Shown: in pieces, positions 51,948 to 61,865 of the stretch
Layout: each line of letters starts with the position of its first letter
How positions within the stretch are numbered: position 1 is the stretch's first letter
IMG/VR virus record: IMGVR_UViG_3300032267_000592
Coordinates: 1 to 64,000 of that record
Length of the DNA: 64,000 bases
Strand: one strand, 5' to 3'
DNA from: a virus
The notes under the pieces: generated by a model
The model's input: the letters and a program-made list of their open reading frames with translations, nothing else
Told to the model about the DNA's origin: nothing
Database searches by the model: none
Program-made: the position numbers and the translations under genes

Positions 51948-53555
51948 TTAATATTTTATATCTTCTTCTGGCCATAATTTACCAAAACTATCAATTTTAA
52001 CTGCAACAACTTCTGTTACATAGTTTTGCGCAGTAAAAAGATGTGATACTTTTGTAATAAACCACTGACCCAAAAAACGATCATCAAACGGATTACTATC
52101 GCTACTTTTTAATCTGTCGATATGAATAAATCTACCGGGTGCTCTGATGGTTAATCCTAAAACTTGAAATGTTATCGATTGATTTAAAAATATAGCATCC
52201 AAAATCATTTGGTTTCTACATACATATTCGGTAGTAAAAGAACCTGATTTAGAAAATTCATTTTTAAACATCAATCCAGTTGTTTTTGTTTTATTTAAAT
52301 TTAAAATTATTTGAGGTTTTGTTCCATTTTTGAATGAATATAACCCCTTATTGGCAAGTTCTTTTAATTTTTCCAACACACTTTTAATGGAATTTTGTTT
52401 AATTTTTATATTAAATTCTCCTTTTGAAAAATCATAATAATGCAATGCTGTGTTTGTAATACGATTATCATCGGTTGCTACCATCGGTGAAAATTTATAT
52501 TTTTGAATTCTCGATGCAATAGAAGACATAAAATTTCGTGTATTGCTACTATCTGAATAAGATGCTCTATCTACCTTTGGTGGTGATTTATCATCATCCA
52601 AAGCATCGGAATCCTCTATCATCATTATTTCAACTTGATCGGGTTCTGAATTTTGAAAAAATTTTGATATTGGAATAAGTTGCCATTTTTTGTTATCTGT
52701 GGTTCTACCTAAATCAAGAACAACGGGATCTTTTGTACTTGATGTACAATGAGACAATATATAATTTAAATCTTCAAATGCAGTGGATCTAGCTGGTGAA
52801 AAATATTTTATTTTATTCTCTTTGTCTCCTGCATCCCAATTGGTTTCATCTATATTGTCAAACGGTATGGTTGGATTATCTATTGTTCCATTTTCATCAT
52901 AACCAATTTTTAATTTATCGGTTTTATTTGTCAAAGACATAGAATTTGATGCGGTCAAACTTAAAAGTTCTTTCAATATATCATTTGGATTTAATGAAAG
53001 TTCGGAATCTTTTAATTTATATGCGGGTTTATTTAATTTTTTGGCAGCAAGTTGAGCGGTAGACCATTCTAAATTTCTTTCTTTTAAAATCTGATACCTT
53101 TCTTCTACGAATTTATACACCCTTTTCTTTATTTGTGCATTATCGGTTGGTAAGTCTTGTACATCAGTAACGATAAAATCGAAAGATAATTCCCATTTAT
53201 CTTTTGGAAAAACTGATTCATCTTCTATGTTGTCATTACTAACTGGATATATTCTAATTGAAATTTTATTTCTACCATCGGTCCTATCGATATATGGTGC
53301 TTTTATAGATGGTATTGTTTGATTTGAGTAATTTACAGGAGCAACAGTTCCTCGATTAAAACCTTCAAAAACTATATTCAATGCAAGTTGACCGCTTGTA
53401 ACAAAATTGTGCAAAGACTCATTTATTATCAAAGAATCAACAAGAAAAAACGGAATAGCAACAGGCGTTTCGTTTTCTATTTGATTGTAAAATACAATTT
53501 CAATATAATAATATTGATCTCTTATTTGTTGATAACTTCCAATTTTAGTTTTCAT
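51948..53555 (-). CDS. Baseplate hub subunit, gp27-like
   Basis: About 535 residues from the ATG at 53555 (MKTKIGSYQ), which overlaps the upstream stop as ATGA; a TTG at 53564 is the longer alternative. Late in the sequence: IRAPGRFIHIDRL, RFLGQWFITKVSHLFTAQNY and VTEVVAVKID, a pattern common to gp27/gpD-type hub proteins, where the last strands form the tube-like domain. The N-terminal half has ETPVAIPFFLVDSLIINESL and an acidic linker. It would form the trimer that carries the gp5-like enzyme and spike. Family assigned by motif and context. Confidence 0.55.
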   Translation of the reverse strand: MKTKIGSYQQIRDQYYYIEIVFYNQIENETPVAIPFFLVDSLIINESLHNFVTSGQLALNIVFEGFNRGTVAPVNYSNQTIPSIKAPYIDRTDGRNKISIRIYPVSNDNIEDESVFPKDKWELSFDFIVTDVQDLPTDNAQIKKRVYKFVEERYQILKERNLEWSTAQLAAKKLNKPAYKLKDSELSLNPNDILKELLSLTASNSMSLTNKTDKLKIGYDENGTIDNPTIPFDNIDETNWDAGDKENKIKYFSPARSTAFEDLNYILSHCTSSTKDPVVLDLGRTTDNKKWQLIPISKFFQNSEPDQVEIMMIEDSDALDDDKSPPKVDRASYSDSSNTRNFMSSIASRIQKYKFSPMVATDDNRITNTALHYYDFSKGEFNIKIKQNSIKSVLEKLKELANKGLYSFKNGTKPQIILNLNKTKTTGLMFKNEFSKSGSFTTEYVCRNQMILDAIFLNQSITFQVLGLTIRAPGRFIHIDRLKSSDSNPFDDRFLGQWFITKVSHLFTAQNYVTEVVAVKIDSFGKLWPEEDIKY

Positions 53556-54166
53556 CCAGAACAATCACTATCATTTACATTTTTAACTAATTCAACTTCA
53601 AGTTGATTGAAAACAAAACTAACAGTACAATTTATTTCACTTGGATCTTGATTAGAATAATTCAATTCACTTAAAGTTGTTGGAAATGCACCAGTATATT
53701 TAAAGGAAATTATTTTATTATTATACTCATCCAAACCAAATATGTAAAGATTAGTGGTATAATCTTTCATTGGATTTATTAAAGCAGGATCTTCGTTTTG
53801 AACTGGATAAAAATCAATTGTTTTTGTTAAATCGGTATATGATTTTTTCGAGTCATTGAATAAATTTAACCAATTCCATAAAACCCAATAATTACTATAA
53901 CCATTATCAACTAAAAATTTTATAGTTAATGGTGTATATTCCGGTCTTGATGTAGACGATGCTTTATAAACCTGACCACCAAATGGAACGTTTATAGCTG
54001 GTACATTTATAGATGGAACCGGAGAACCATAAATTGAAAATTGAATTGTATCTGCTTTAAAATTGTTATGTGAAACAACATCAAATTTATTTTTTAATGC
54101 TTTTGGAACATCCAAAATCAAAATAAATTTATCATTTCTTGCTTTATTTAAAATTGATTGAAACAT
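53552..54166 (-). CDS. Tail-tube-like baseplate protein
   Basis: A 204-residue protein with a gp19-type tube core: FSIYGSPVPSINVPAINVPF, GGQVYKASSTSRPEYTPLTI and KFLVDNGYSNYWVLWNWLNL. This order (tube strand, P-loop-like turn, helix with W-x-W) is found in the tube-like proteins that build the baseplate cap in T4-type phages (gp48/gp54 class) and in tube proteins themselves. A separate main tube gene is at 62604. The next gene overlaps by ATGA. Confidence 0.55.
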   Translation of the reverse strand: MFQSILNKARNDKFILILDVPKALKNKFDVVSHNNFKADTIQFSIYGSPVPSINVPAINVPFGGQVYKASSTSRPEYTPLTIKFLVDNGYSNYWVLWNWLNLFNDSKKSYTDLTKTIDFYPVQNEDPALINPMKDYTTNLYIFGLDEYNNKIISFKYTGAFPTTLSELNYSNQDPSEINCTVSFVFNQLEVELVKNVNDSDCSG

Positions 54167-54168
54167 AT

Positions 54169-56034
54169 TTAAAATAAAAATATTGGTCTATATTCTTCTT
54201 TATTATATAACTTATCACTTTCTTCCGTTTCTTTATCTTTATTTGTTGAAACATTCCCCCAAGTCATAAGCCAACCCTTTAACAAAGAAGATTCTTCGTC
54301 ATATGTAATTTCCTTTTTCGGATCAAATTTTCCAACATAAGAAAATCCACTGTTTATAACTCCTTGTCTTTTAAATGTAGATGTTTGACCACTAAACAAT
54401 GGACTTTTTTTAATTAATTCTGAATTATCTACTAAAGGTGTTAGTTTTAAAGGTCTTCCTTGATCATCTATATCTACAATGTTATAATATTTTCCAGCTA
54501 TCGATGGTTCTAATATAAAAAGACCCCAAACTAATGACAATACCCTGTCATCCAAATCACTATCATTTCTTTTACTAAATGTAAAATTTGGATGTCTAAC
54601 AAAATTATTTAATTCAAGTAAAGTATCAATATCAAATAATTTTACAGCATTTAAACTATTAACCCAATATCTAAAATTTGTAATACCTTTATACCGAGTA
54701 TTCGTATGATTATGTACCCCAAAACGATTTTCTGTATTGTAATGCTTACTGAAACCTTCAAAATGGTACGAAACCACAGATTCATAATTGTGCGTGTGAC
54801 ACAAAACATCCAAAACCTGTTGTCCATTATTGTTATTTTCTACTAAAATAGGAGGTCTTCCCCAGTCTTCAAGTATACCCATTAAACGTGTGCCGAAATG
54901 AAACGGACTCATTTGATTTGTAGCATATATAGCTACTTGTTTTATATTAGTTAAATCCGATACGTCTAAAATCTGAGCAACGGTATTAGTTCTACCTATA
55001 CCCTCTCCAACGTCCACACCTATAACATAAAAACTTTCTGGATTTGGTTGATTAAAAACTTTATAAGCACCATTATCCATTACCAAAATAGGTTCTATGC
55101 ATTGAGCCTTTAAGCTTTCTAATAACTCAGGATCAATAGCAGTCTTTCCTTCCATGTGAAACTTATTACAATACTCCTGTTCAAAGTCATCCTTGGAACC
55201 CATTAGTGCTAAAGTTTTTTTAGCCCATTCTTCATCTCTACCCGGAATATCCCACCAGTTTACAACCTCCAAATGCCATTCACTTCCTTCCTTTTGGGAA
55301 TCTTGATAGAGTTCATAAAACTTATTATCAGTTCCATTTGGAGTACTGATAACAACAATTTGAGACTTTTTCATTGAAGAAATAATAGGAATTGCAGATT
55401 TCCACAACTCTCTCATTAATTCATTTGGACAGTGTGCCATTTCGTCAATAATCAATAGATTACTAGTACTACCGCGAGGACCAGAACTGGAAGTTGTACT
55501 AATCGTTATTGCTGAATCATTTGATAAAACAAAACCATCTTTCCTCCAAGATTTAACACTTGGTTTCATCCAAACCGGCAGTTGTTCAAATGACATTTTT
55601 ATTCTGGAAAAAATCTCTTTTGCAGTTGATTCTTTATTTGCAACTATTGTTATTCTTTTATCCGCTTGAAAACAAACAATCCATAATGCATAAATTGTTA
55701 TAGTTGTGGTTTTTCCACTTTGACGACTAGATAACACAGTAGTAAATCTTTTTGATTTAAAAGCTTTTAAAAGATTTTTTTGATATTTGTATAATTTAAT
55801 TCGCTCTTTACCATCTTCGGTTATTATATAAAAATAGTTTTCTGCAAAATGAAATACACTTTTAACACAGATTTTCATTTCTTCTTCCATTTCTGGAGTC
55901 CATTTTATCTGTGGATTATTTTTTAATAGGTTTTCATTACCTTTATAAAAAGAAGCATCAACCAAGACATCATCTGGTTCTATATCTTGTAAATTTATTT
56001 TACTTTCGGTTATATTTTTTTTATGTCTACCCAT
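54169..56034 (-). CDS. 17: Terminase large subunit, gp17-like
   Basis: A 621-residue packaging motor with ATPase and nuclease domains. Walker A SRQSGKT (103-109), Walker B NLLIIDEMAHCPNE (192-205, with the catalytic Glu), coupling motif ISTPNGTDNKFYEL, then the nuclease SFYVIGVDVGEGIGRTNTVA (catalytic Asp at ~341), PPILVENNNNGQQVLD and DDRVLSLVWGLF with the last acidic residues. It packages DNA into the prohead by headful cutting. No small subunit (gp16) lies in this window. Confidence 0.93.
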   Translation of the reverse strand: MGRHKKNITESKINLQDIEPDDVLVDASFYKGNENLLKNNPQIKWTPEMEEEMKICVKSVFHFAENYFYIITEDGKERIKLYKYQKNLLKAFKSKRFTTVLSSRQSGKTTTITIYALWIVCFQADKRITIVANKESTAKEIFSRIKMSFEQLPVWMKPSVKSWRKDGFVLSNDSAITISTTSSSGPRGSTSNLLIIDEMAHCPNELMRELWKSAIPIISSMKKSQIVVISTPNGTDNKFYELYQDSQKEGSEWHLEVVNWWDIPGRDEEWAKKTLALMGSKDDFEQEYCNKFHMEGKTAIDPELLESLKAQCIEPILVMDNGAYKVFNQPNPESFYVIGVDVGEGIGRTNTVAQILDVSDLTNIKQVAIYATNQMSPFHFGTRLMGILEDWGRPPILVENNNNGQQVLDVLCHTHNYESVVSYHFEGFSKHYNTENRFGVHNHTNTRYKGITNFRYWVNSLNAVKLFDIDTLLELNNFVRHPNFTFSKRNDSDLDDRVLSLVWGLFILEPSIAGKYYNIVDIDDQGRPLKLTPLVDNSELIKKSPLFSGQTSTFKRQGVINSGFSYVGKFDPKKEITYDEESSLLKGWLMTWGNVSTNKDKETEESDKLYNKEEYRPIFLF

Positions 56035-56038
56035 TAGA

Positions 56039-56046
56039 TATAAGTA
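56039..56046 (+). promoter_or_regulatory. TATAAGTA box before the 56078 gene
   Basis: The plus strand carries TATAAGTA 31 bases before the ATG of the small rightward gene. On the minus strand the same site reads TACTTATA and lies in the terminase leader, where TAAATA at 56047-56052 could also act leftward. The orientation used is unclear. Confidence 0.35.
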
Positions 56047-56077
56047 TTTACTGTAATAATATAAAAAATCACTGACT

Positions 56078-56437
56078 ATGAATCAAGACATCATATTGGG
56101 TAAACATGATAAAGAATTTGGATATTTCTCAAAATGGCCAATATATGTTGTTGATACAGTAGATAAAAAAGGAATTTATAATATTCTACAAAATAAATTA
56201 AAATATTTTGAGGATAATAAAATAACAAAACTTATATCAGAAGATGATATTATGAATTATTTTTTAAATTTCCCAGAAATTGATTTTGAATGTATTTATT
56301 TTAAAGATATGATGCCAAAGCATTATGTTTTTAAAATAAATGAAGTTTTATATTCATATACAATCGGTCTAAAAAGTAAAAGAAAATTATATATGAGATG
56401 TTATTTTGATTATAATAAAATAATAACTATAAATTAA
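56078..56437 (+). CDS. Hypothetical protein, rightward insert in the tail cluster
   Basis: A 119-residue alpha/beta protein (EFGYFSKWPIYVVDTVDKKG; FECIYFKDMMPKHYVFKINE) with no recognised domain. It is transcribed opposite to its neighbours and overlaps the convergent gp53-like gene by 11 bases. In-frame stop at 56054 limits the start to this ATG. Possibly a small regulatory or inserted gene. Confidence 0.45.
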   Translation: MNQDIILGKHDKEFGYFSKWPIYVVDTVDKKGIYNILQNKLKYFEDNKITKLISEDDIMNYFLNFPEIDFECIYFKDMMPKHYVFKINEVLYSYTIGLKSKRKLYMRCYFDYNKIITIN

Positions 56438-56786
56438 TTTGTTTTTTAAGTTCAGAAATTACAGTCCAAACTAATTCTTTTTTTAATAGTTTTAATATAG
56501 TTCCGGGTTCTGGTATTTTTGTTGCATCTTTTATTTGATTATATTCACAAACCAACCACCACAAATCCATTGTACCATAATGTTTATATGAAATATATAC
56601 CCAAGTATCATTCGGAATTACATAATATTCATCTTCTGCGGAGCTATCATTTGCGGCAAAAACGTTTATAGATCTTAATATATTATAAAATTTTGTTTTA
56701 TCTGGATCTTCATAGATATTAAAAAAATTTTCATATCTATATAAAGACAGTTTTGGTAAATCATTAAAATCTTGTTGCTTGCTCAT
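56427..56786 (-). CDS. 53: Baseplate wedge protein, gp53-like
   Basis: A 119-residue protein. The segment NDTWVYISYKHYGTMDLWWL followed by VCEYNQIKDATKIPEPGTIL resembles the LysM-like wedge subunit gp53 of T4-type baseplates, in which a W-x-(I/L)-(A/S) strand precedes a LWW-x-I-x-x-x-N turn and P-x-P-G-x-x-(I/L). It is shorter than T4 gp53 (196). Context between the tail tube initiator gene and terminase fits a wedge assembly role. Confidence 0.6.
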   Translation of the reverse strand: MSKQQDFNDLPKLSLYRYENFFNIYEDPDKTKFYNILRSINVFAANDSSAEDEYYVIPNDTWVYISYKHYGTMDLWWLVCEYNQIKDATKIPEPGTILKLLKKELVWTVISELKKQINL

Positions 56787-56792
56787 ATATTA

Positions 56793-57950
56793 TTAAGGTA
56801 ACGGTTCACGCGCTTCTGTTTTAGAAAGATTTGGCTGAAAGGATTCGGCTACATTAAAACTAGCATCAGATATAGCATCGTATGCTTTACCATAAAGATT
56901 TGCTGCTGTTTCCAAAGTCTTTCCTGTAATTGCCGCCCCCTTATCATACTTTTCTTGAAGCGTTTTATTAATTGAAATTACATCTACCTTTTTAGCACCC
57001 ATTGTAGCTGCAAATACATTTGAACTCTGAGAAACTAAATCAGTAAATGTTATAGTTATTTTATAAGCCTCTGGTATTAATACTTCCCTAGAACCAAAAT
57101 CTTTAAAAATATCCATCTTTCTCGTAGTACCAATACTTTCTATCGATAAATCACTAATATATGCAGCTGCCATATATATACCACCCAAAGAAAAACTATC
57201 AACGGTATATATTTTTGGGGGAATATAAGACATCATAGTTGTTCTAGTTTTTAAATTTTGAAATGTTAATAAATTTACAAATGAATAATGATCAAATGCA
57301 CTGTCAATATCTATAGTATTATATAATGGAAAACTTATGGTTAATGACTGTTGAGATGTACCTTGAAACGATTGAACTTCCTCAAAACCAAATTTTGGAG
57401 TAAAAAAACTAGTAGCTGCACCAGCAACAGAAGCCACCATATCCAACTTTGAACCAGCAGAAGATTCTCCCCCGCTACCAATAGATTCCAATAAAGATTT
57501 TTCAGCACCCCAATTGTTTGTTACTTTTTTTAATCCTGCATTTGTATTTAAATATGGAAAATTATAAGCAAATCCGGTTCTATTTGATGCATACATTGTT
57601 AAAAAAGTATCAAGAGATGCATTTGGATTATCGCCCGTAAGAAATTTATTTTTTAAAACTTGATATACATTTTTTCCCTGCGTCAACAATTGAACTAAAT
57701 TTGTAGCAGTAGTACCAAATTTTAATTCAAATTCAGTCGCCCATATACTAGGAACTTCATCATTGCTTCCGTTATTTTTCCACTTCATCGTGTTCAAAAC
57801 ATCAACAATACCAACCTCTCCACCTTTTGGCTTTAACACAACATATCCATTACCCAAGCTAATACCACCGGGACTTGTTGTCTTTTCTTCTGCTCTAAAA
57901 AATTTATTAGATGCAAACGCAGCATTAACACCAGCAGCATTACTTGTCAT
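56793..57950 (-). CDS. Tail tube initiator-type baseplate protein, gp48/gp54-like
   Basis: A 385-residue protein. Its C-terminal half holds SYIPPKIYTVDSFSLGGIYM, AAAYISDLSIESIGTTRKMD, then VLIPEAYKITITFTDLVSQS, a pattern (tube-side strand, PP-x-(F/Y)-x-V start, late VP-(E/D)AYK-(V/I)-T-(I/L)) that fits the gp48 class which starts tube polymerisation on the baseplate. The N-terminal part is Gly/Ser-rich. It follows the tape measure gene with a 2-base gap, as expected. Confidence 0.5.
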   Translation of the reverse strand: MTSNAAGVNAAFASNKFFRAEEKTTSPGGISLGNGYVVLKPKGGEVGIVDVLNTMKWKNNGSNDEVPSIWATEFELKFGTTATNLVQLLTQGKNVYQVLKNKFLTGDNPNASLDTFLTMYASNRTGFAYNFPYLNTNAGLKKVTNNWGAEKSLLESIGSGGESSAGSKLDMVASVAGAATSFFTPKFGFEEVQSFQGTSQQSLTISFPLYNTIDIDSAFDHYSFVNLLTFQNLKTRTTMMSYIPPKIYTVDSFSLGGIYMAAAYISDLSIESIGTTRKMDIFKDFGSREVLIPEAYKITITFTDLVSQSSNVFAATMGAKKVDVISINKTLQEKYDKGAAITGKTLETAANLYGKAYDAISDASFNVAESFQPNLSKTEAREPLP

Positions 57951-57952
57951 AA

Positions 57953-60043
57953 TTATACAGTAGCTCTAATCCTTTCCGATTGCGCCCACCAAGACAATCT
58001 ATTATCCGATATAACATCTCGCACATCTCCCATAAGATATTCTTTACTATTAGACGATGCATTTGTACTGTTATTATTTGTAATATTAATATTTTTATTA
58101 TTTAAATTGCTCGTTTCAATCAAATTTTTATTCAAATTTAAAATTGAACTATGAACATCTTTCATTATTATTTTTAAATCAAGTAAAGATCTATCCAAAA
58201 ATCCCCCAGATTTAAATGTTAATATATTATCATCTGGGGCAGTTTCAAAATTTTGTTTACCCAATGACATTTTAATTGGAACACCCGTACTTTCTAAAAG
58301 CCCATCGTTCATTGGAACTGCTTTTTGATTATTATTTTTGTTGGGTGCTTCTGTATCCGATGAATCCGGTTTTATTGCAAGACTCTTTGCATCTGGTGTA
58401 TTTTTTAATTTGAATGATTCAGCAACCGCTTTTCCTGCGCCAGCACCCAAACTACCCTTACCTTGATATAATGATTTTTCCATCCATTCAGACACAGCAT
58501 TATCAGTTTTAAAGCCTTTTCCAGTTATAAAATTCCATATACCAGTAACACCTTTAGACAACAAATCAATCAAAAATGTAAAAATATCACCAAATCCAAC
58601 AACAAAAGAAGTTAAAACGGATATACCTTTTTGCAAAGGAGTGAGATTGTCATCACTCCAAACATCAAATAAAGTAGAGAATGCATCAACAACTGGATCT
58701 ATTAAAATAGCAATCGGTCCCAAAAATTTATCTAAAAATTTAAAAAATCCCATAATTGGTTTTACGAATGGAAATATTAATTCAAAACTAGTTTTCAACG
58801 GTGTAATCAATCCTCTTAAAAAAGAAAATGTACCTTCTATTGTTTTAGATATTAATGATATACCATCACTACCTTTAAAAAACCCCATAACATATTCAAA
58901 AATACCACTAATTACCTTACTTGATGATTTTAAAAATTCTAATCCAGAATTAATAGGAGATATTATATATTTTTCCATTTTAATTGAAATGGCGGTCGAT
59001 AATTCTTCAAATTTTGTAAAGTTTTTAGCCTTTTCTATAAACTCCGTCCATTTTAAATTTATAGAATTTGTAATTTCATCAAATTTTGTAATTTCTTTAA
59101 TTTTATCTATTAATTTTGTCCATTTATTATTAATGGATTCCATAAAACTTTCAAATCCCGGTATTTTTTTAAGTGGTTCTGTTACATATTTTTCCCACTT
59201 TAATTCAAACCATGCTTTATAATCTGCAAATTTATAAAGACCCTCTTCTTTTAAAGCTTGCATTATTTTAGAAGGTATTGTTAATATTGTTTTAATCGAT
59301 GTATATAATTCTTTTCCAAGATTTATTATACTACCAACCGTTCCAGCTAAAATTGTTCCAATTAAAACTAATGTAGACAGACCACCGAAGGAAGAATCTC
59401 GTTGTTGTGCTTCTTCACTTTTATTGCTGCTCTCTATTTTCAAAGATTGTAATTTACTTAAAAAATCTTTTAATAATAAATCTCTTAAAAATTTTTTAGT
59501 TTCATCTGAAAAATCAATTTTATTTATTTTTTCTCCAATATTTTCCTGTTCACCATCATCTTGTTTTTGATTTAAAATTTTAAAATTATCAAACAAACTT
59601 TTAAAATTTACTTGTAATGAATTTTTTAAATTTTGAAAAAAAGATTCATTTCCATTTTCATTGGGTTTTTTTATATTTTCAGGTATTAATGATGAAACTT
59701 GCGCATCTTTAATAACGCTCTCTGGCTGTTTTTTAAAATCGTTTGCATCCGGAAGTTTTACATTTAAAAAATCTTCAACCTTTTTTTTATAAGATTTTAA
59801 TTTATCTTTAAAATCATTTGATGATATATCGGTTACACCCAAAGGATCAAATATCCTTTTTATATCATCTTCTCGTATGGATTTTATTTTTTTTGAAAAC
59901 GGCTCAACGAATTTAGTTTTAAAATCGGTTCTCAATTCATTTAAATATGAATTATCACCGGAAAATAGGAACGCATTTATAAATTCTTTTGCTTCTATTG
60001 TACCGTCAATTTTAACTTGTGATAATAAATCATCTAAATTCAT
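57953..60043 (-). CDS. Tail tape measure protein
   Basis: A 696-residue, mostly helical protein, the longest in this cluster. It has a charged coiled-coil-like N-terminus, a membrane-like stretch at about 220-250 (GGLSTLVLIGTILAGTVGSI), a long helical repeat region (IISPINSGLEFLKSSS), a second hydrophobic block (KFLGPIAILIDPVVDAFSTL) and an Asn-rich tail. These features fit a tape measure, which sets tail length and enters the host envelope. If T4 scaling (gp29, 590 residues, ~100 nm) applies, the tail would be somewhat longer than T4's; this is inference. A TATAAGTA box ends 6 bases before the ATG. Confidence 0.6.
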   Translation of the reverse strand: MNLDDLLSQVKIDGTIEAKEFINAFLFSGDNSYLNELRTDFKTKFVEPFSKKIKSIREDDIKRIFDPLGVTDISSNDFKDKLKSYKKKVEDFLNVKLPDANDFKKQPESVIKDAQVSSLIPENIKKPNENGNESFFQNLKNSLQVNFKSLFDNFKILNQKQDDGEQENIGEKINKIDFSDETKKFLRDLLLKDFLSKLQSLKIESSNKSEEAQQRDSSFGGLSTLVLIGTILAGTVGSIINLGKELYTSIKTILTIPSKIMQALKEEGLYKFADYKAWFELKWEKYVTEPLKKIPGFESFMESINNKWTKLIDKIKEITKFDEITNSINLKWTEFIEKAKNFTKFEELSTAISIKMEKYIISPINSGLEFLKSSSKVISGIFEYVMGFFKGSDGISLISKTIEGTFSFLRGLITPLKTSFELIFPFVKPIMGFFKFLDKFLGPIAILIDPVVDAFSTLFDVWSDDNLTPLQKGISVLTSFVVGFGDIFTFLIDLLSKGVTGIWNFITGKGFKTDNAVSEWMEKSLYQGKGSLGAGAGKAVAESFKLKNTPDAKSLAIKPDSSDTEAPNKNNNQKAVPMNDGLLESTGVPIKMSLGKQNFETAPDDNILTFKSGGFLDRSLLDLKIIMKDVHSSILNLNKNLIETSNLNNKNINITNNNSTNASSNSKEYLMGDVRDVISDNRLSWWAQSERIRATV

Positions 60044-60049
60044 TTAGAA

Positions 60050-60057
60050 TACTTATA
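60050..60057 (-). promoter_or_regulatory. Candidate late promoter box TATAAGTA before the tape measure gene
   Basis: The minus strand has TATAAGTA ending 6 bases before the ATG at 60043. Same box and spacing class as before the gp15-like, holin, tube-like and tube genes. Confidence 0.5.
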
Positions 60058-60070
60058 TTTGTATTCTGTT

Positions 60071-60883
60071 TTAATTTAAGAATAAAACACTATCAATAGA
60101 TATTACCTTTGTATAATCATTAAAAGATACAGTCAAAATCGAGTCTAAATCTTTTTTCCACAAATTTATATTCTCCATTATTTTTTGGATTAAACCACTT
60201 GGTAATTTTTCCACTAATTTGTTTTTATCTTCTATTTTTAAAGAAGATAAATTAATTTCTGTTTCATTTATCCAAATTTTATTTATATATTTTGAAATTT
60301 CCATTATAAATGCATCAGATATAACAATTTTTATATCATCTTGTGTTTTAATATCACTGCCTTTTTTTTGTTTTTTTGAAATTTCTTTATCATATTCTAC
60401 TTCGGTTTTAATCGTGGGTAATGTTATTTCGGCTTTTAAAAATACTGATTGATTTTTTAATTCAACTATTTCAGAATTTGGATTTTTATAAGATTTAAAG
60501 TTTTCAACAATATTATCAATTTTTATTTTACTTGTAATGTTTTTACTATCATCAAATACAACTGTCAATTCGTTTGAAATTTGTTGCTTTAAGTTAATTG
60601 CAATACATGCTTTATCTGATATTTTCAAATCATCTATAATAGATTTATCTTCATCTAAAATATTATCACGTAAAATATTATAAAACGTATTAATAAAACT
60701 TGTATTATAAACCGAATCATCTATCGCAGCACTTAATAGTTCTTTTTGTTGTTTTGCATTAATTTCTTTAAATGATAGTGTTTTTTGTAATGTTGGTATC
60801 CAAATATCAGTTTTAAATGTTTTTGATGCTTCATCTAAAAAATTTAATGCGCTTTTAAAATCTAAAATATCATTTTCTTGCAT
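60071..60883 (-). CDS. Baseplate hub chaperone-like protein, gp26-type
   Basis: A 270-residue helical/beta protein with WIPTLQKTLSFKEINAKQQK, SVYNTSFINTFYNILRDNIL and ISDKACIAINLKQQI near the N-terminus. The order (strand P-(S/T)-x-x-K, (F/L)-K-x-(I/M)-x-x-(K/E)-(Q/D)-(E/Q)-(K/E), then D-K-x-x-(L/I)-x-(F/L)) recalls T4 gp26 (T4_baseplate family), a hub assembly factor. Located between tape measure and tube genes, where tail assembly chaperones sit. Moderately sure. Confidence 0.5.
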   Translation of the reverse strand: MQENDILDFKSALNFLDEASKTFKTDIWIPTLQKTLSFKEINAKQQKELLSAAIDDSVYNTSFINTFYNILRDNILDEDKSIIDDLKISDKACIAINLKQQISNELTVVFDDSKNITSKIKIDNIVENFKSYKNPNSEIVELKNQSVFLKAEITLPTIKTEVEYDKEISKKQKKGSDIKTQDDIKIVISDAFIMEISKYINKIWINETEINLSSLKIEDKNKLVEKLPSGLIQKIMENINLWKKDLDSILTVSFNDYTKVISIDSVLFLN

Positions 60884-60892
60884 AATATTAAC

Positions 60893-61861
60893 TTATGGCA
60901 TATCATCCCCAAATTCAAGTGCTAAATCTTGTAAAGATTTATTATTATCTTGTTGCATATTTTCAGGTGATGAAGATTTAGATTGTTCCCTTTTATGGTC
61001 CTGTATTATAGAAAAATATAATTTTCTTTCATTCGGAGAAACTTTCATTATATAATCTGGTGATAACCCACAATTTGATAAAAAATATAATTCTTGATGT
61101 ATGGATTTTATATCATACGAAAAAAACAACTTTATATGTTCAATAAAACTTAAATTATAAAAATTAAATTTTTGATCACTAAACATTTGAATATCAAATA
61201 ATTGAAATTCAAATAATTTTTTTAAAAATTCAATTAGTTTTTCTGATGTTTTTTTACGAATAGAACATGGTAATTTATTAAAACACTCAGTTTTTTCAGT
61301 AAAATTAAAACGTTTCATCAGTATTTTATTTTTGTTTATTGATATATAATCTATAAATTCAACAATACTATCTTCTATAAAATTATTATAATCTTTTTCT
61401 TTTAATAAAAAATTATAAAATACTGAAATTGCACTTAAATATGGCCAATTTATTTTTATTTCTATTTTATCTTCTTTAATTATATTAGTCTCATCATATA
61501 AAAAAGAAGATGCGTTGTATAAATTATTTAAATATGACTTAAGATCTAATTTAATTTTTGTTTTTGTTTTATTTTCTGAATTAAGGAAAAATTCAATTTG
61601 ATTTCCACTACTTACTATTTTCAATTTTACCAAAAACAAAACATATTCTATTATATTAATGTCCAATAAATCATTTTTATTTTTAACACAATTAGATATG
61701 ATTTCTAAAACAAATTCATGATAATCATACAATGATGTTTTATCGGAACCAAATGACAAATTGGCTTTTGATAAAGCTAGTTGTTCACTAGTAGTTAATT
61801 CTCTAAAAAATATTTTTTTATTAGAAAATGGAAGTTCTACTGTATAGTTAAAATAATTCAC
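60893..61861 (-). CDS. Baseplate hub chaperone-like protein, second gp26-type
   Basis: A 322-residue protein starting at GTG 61861. Its opening (YTVELPFSNKKIFFRELTTS, EQLALSK; SLYDYHEFVLEIISNCVKNK; IIEYVLFLVKLKIVSSGNQI) has the same order as the neighbouring 60071 gene and T4_baseplate proteins, and its C-terminal SNCGLSPDYIMKVSPNERKL resembles the short gp51-type hub catalyst. The two genes may be paralogues acting at different steps of hub or tape-measure assembly. The end is acidic and Gln/Asn-rich. Confidence 0.45.
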   Translation of the reverse strand: MNYFNYTVELPFSNKKIFFRELTTSEQLALSKANLSFGSDKTSLYDYHEFVLEIISNCVKNKNDLLDINIIEYVLFLVKLKIVSSGNQIEFFLNSENKTKTKIKLDLKSYLNNLYNASSFLYDETNIIKEDKIEIKINWPYLSAISVFYNFLLKEKDYNNFIEDSIVEFIDYISINKNKILMKRFNFTEKTECFNKLPCSIRKKTSEKLIEFLKKLFEFQLFDIQMFSDQKFNFYNLSFIEHIKLFFSYDIKSIHQELYFLSNCGLSPDYIMKVSPNERKLYFSIIQDHKREQSKSSSPENMQQDNNKSLQDLALEFGDDMP

Positions 61862-61865
61862 AATT

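Noticed and set aside
58641-59222. 193-codon rightward open frame antisense to the tape measure gene
   Set aside because: Shadow of a long, well-supported leftward gene; no motif, start signal or sensible composition.
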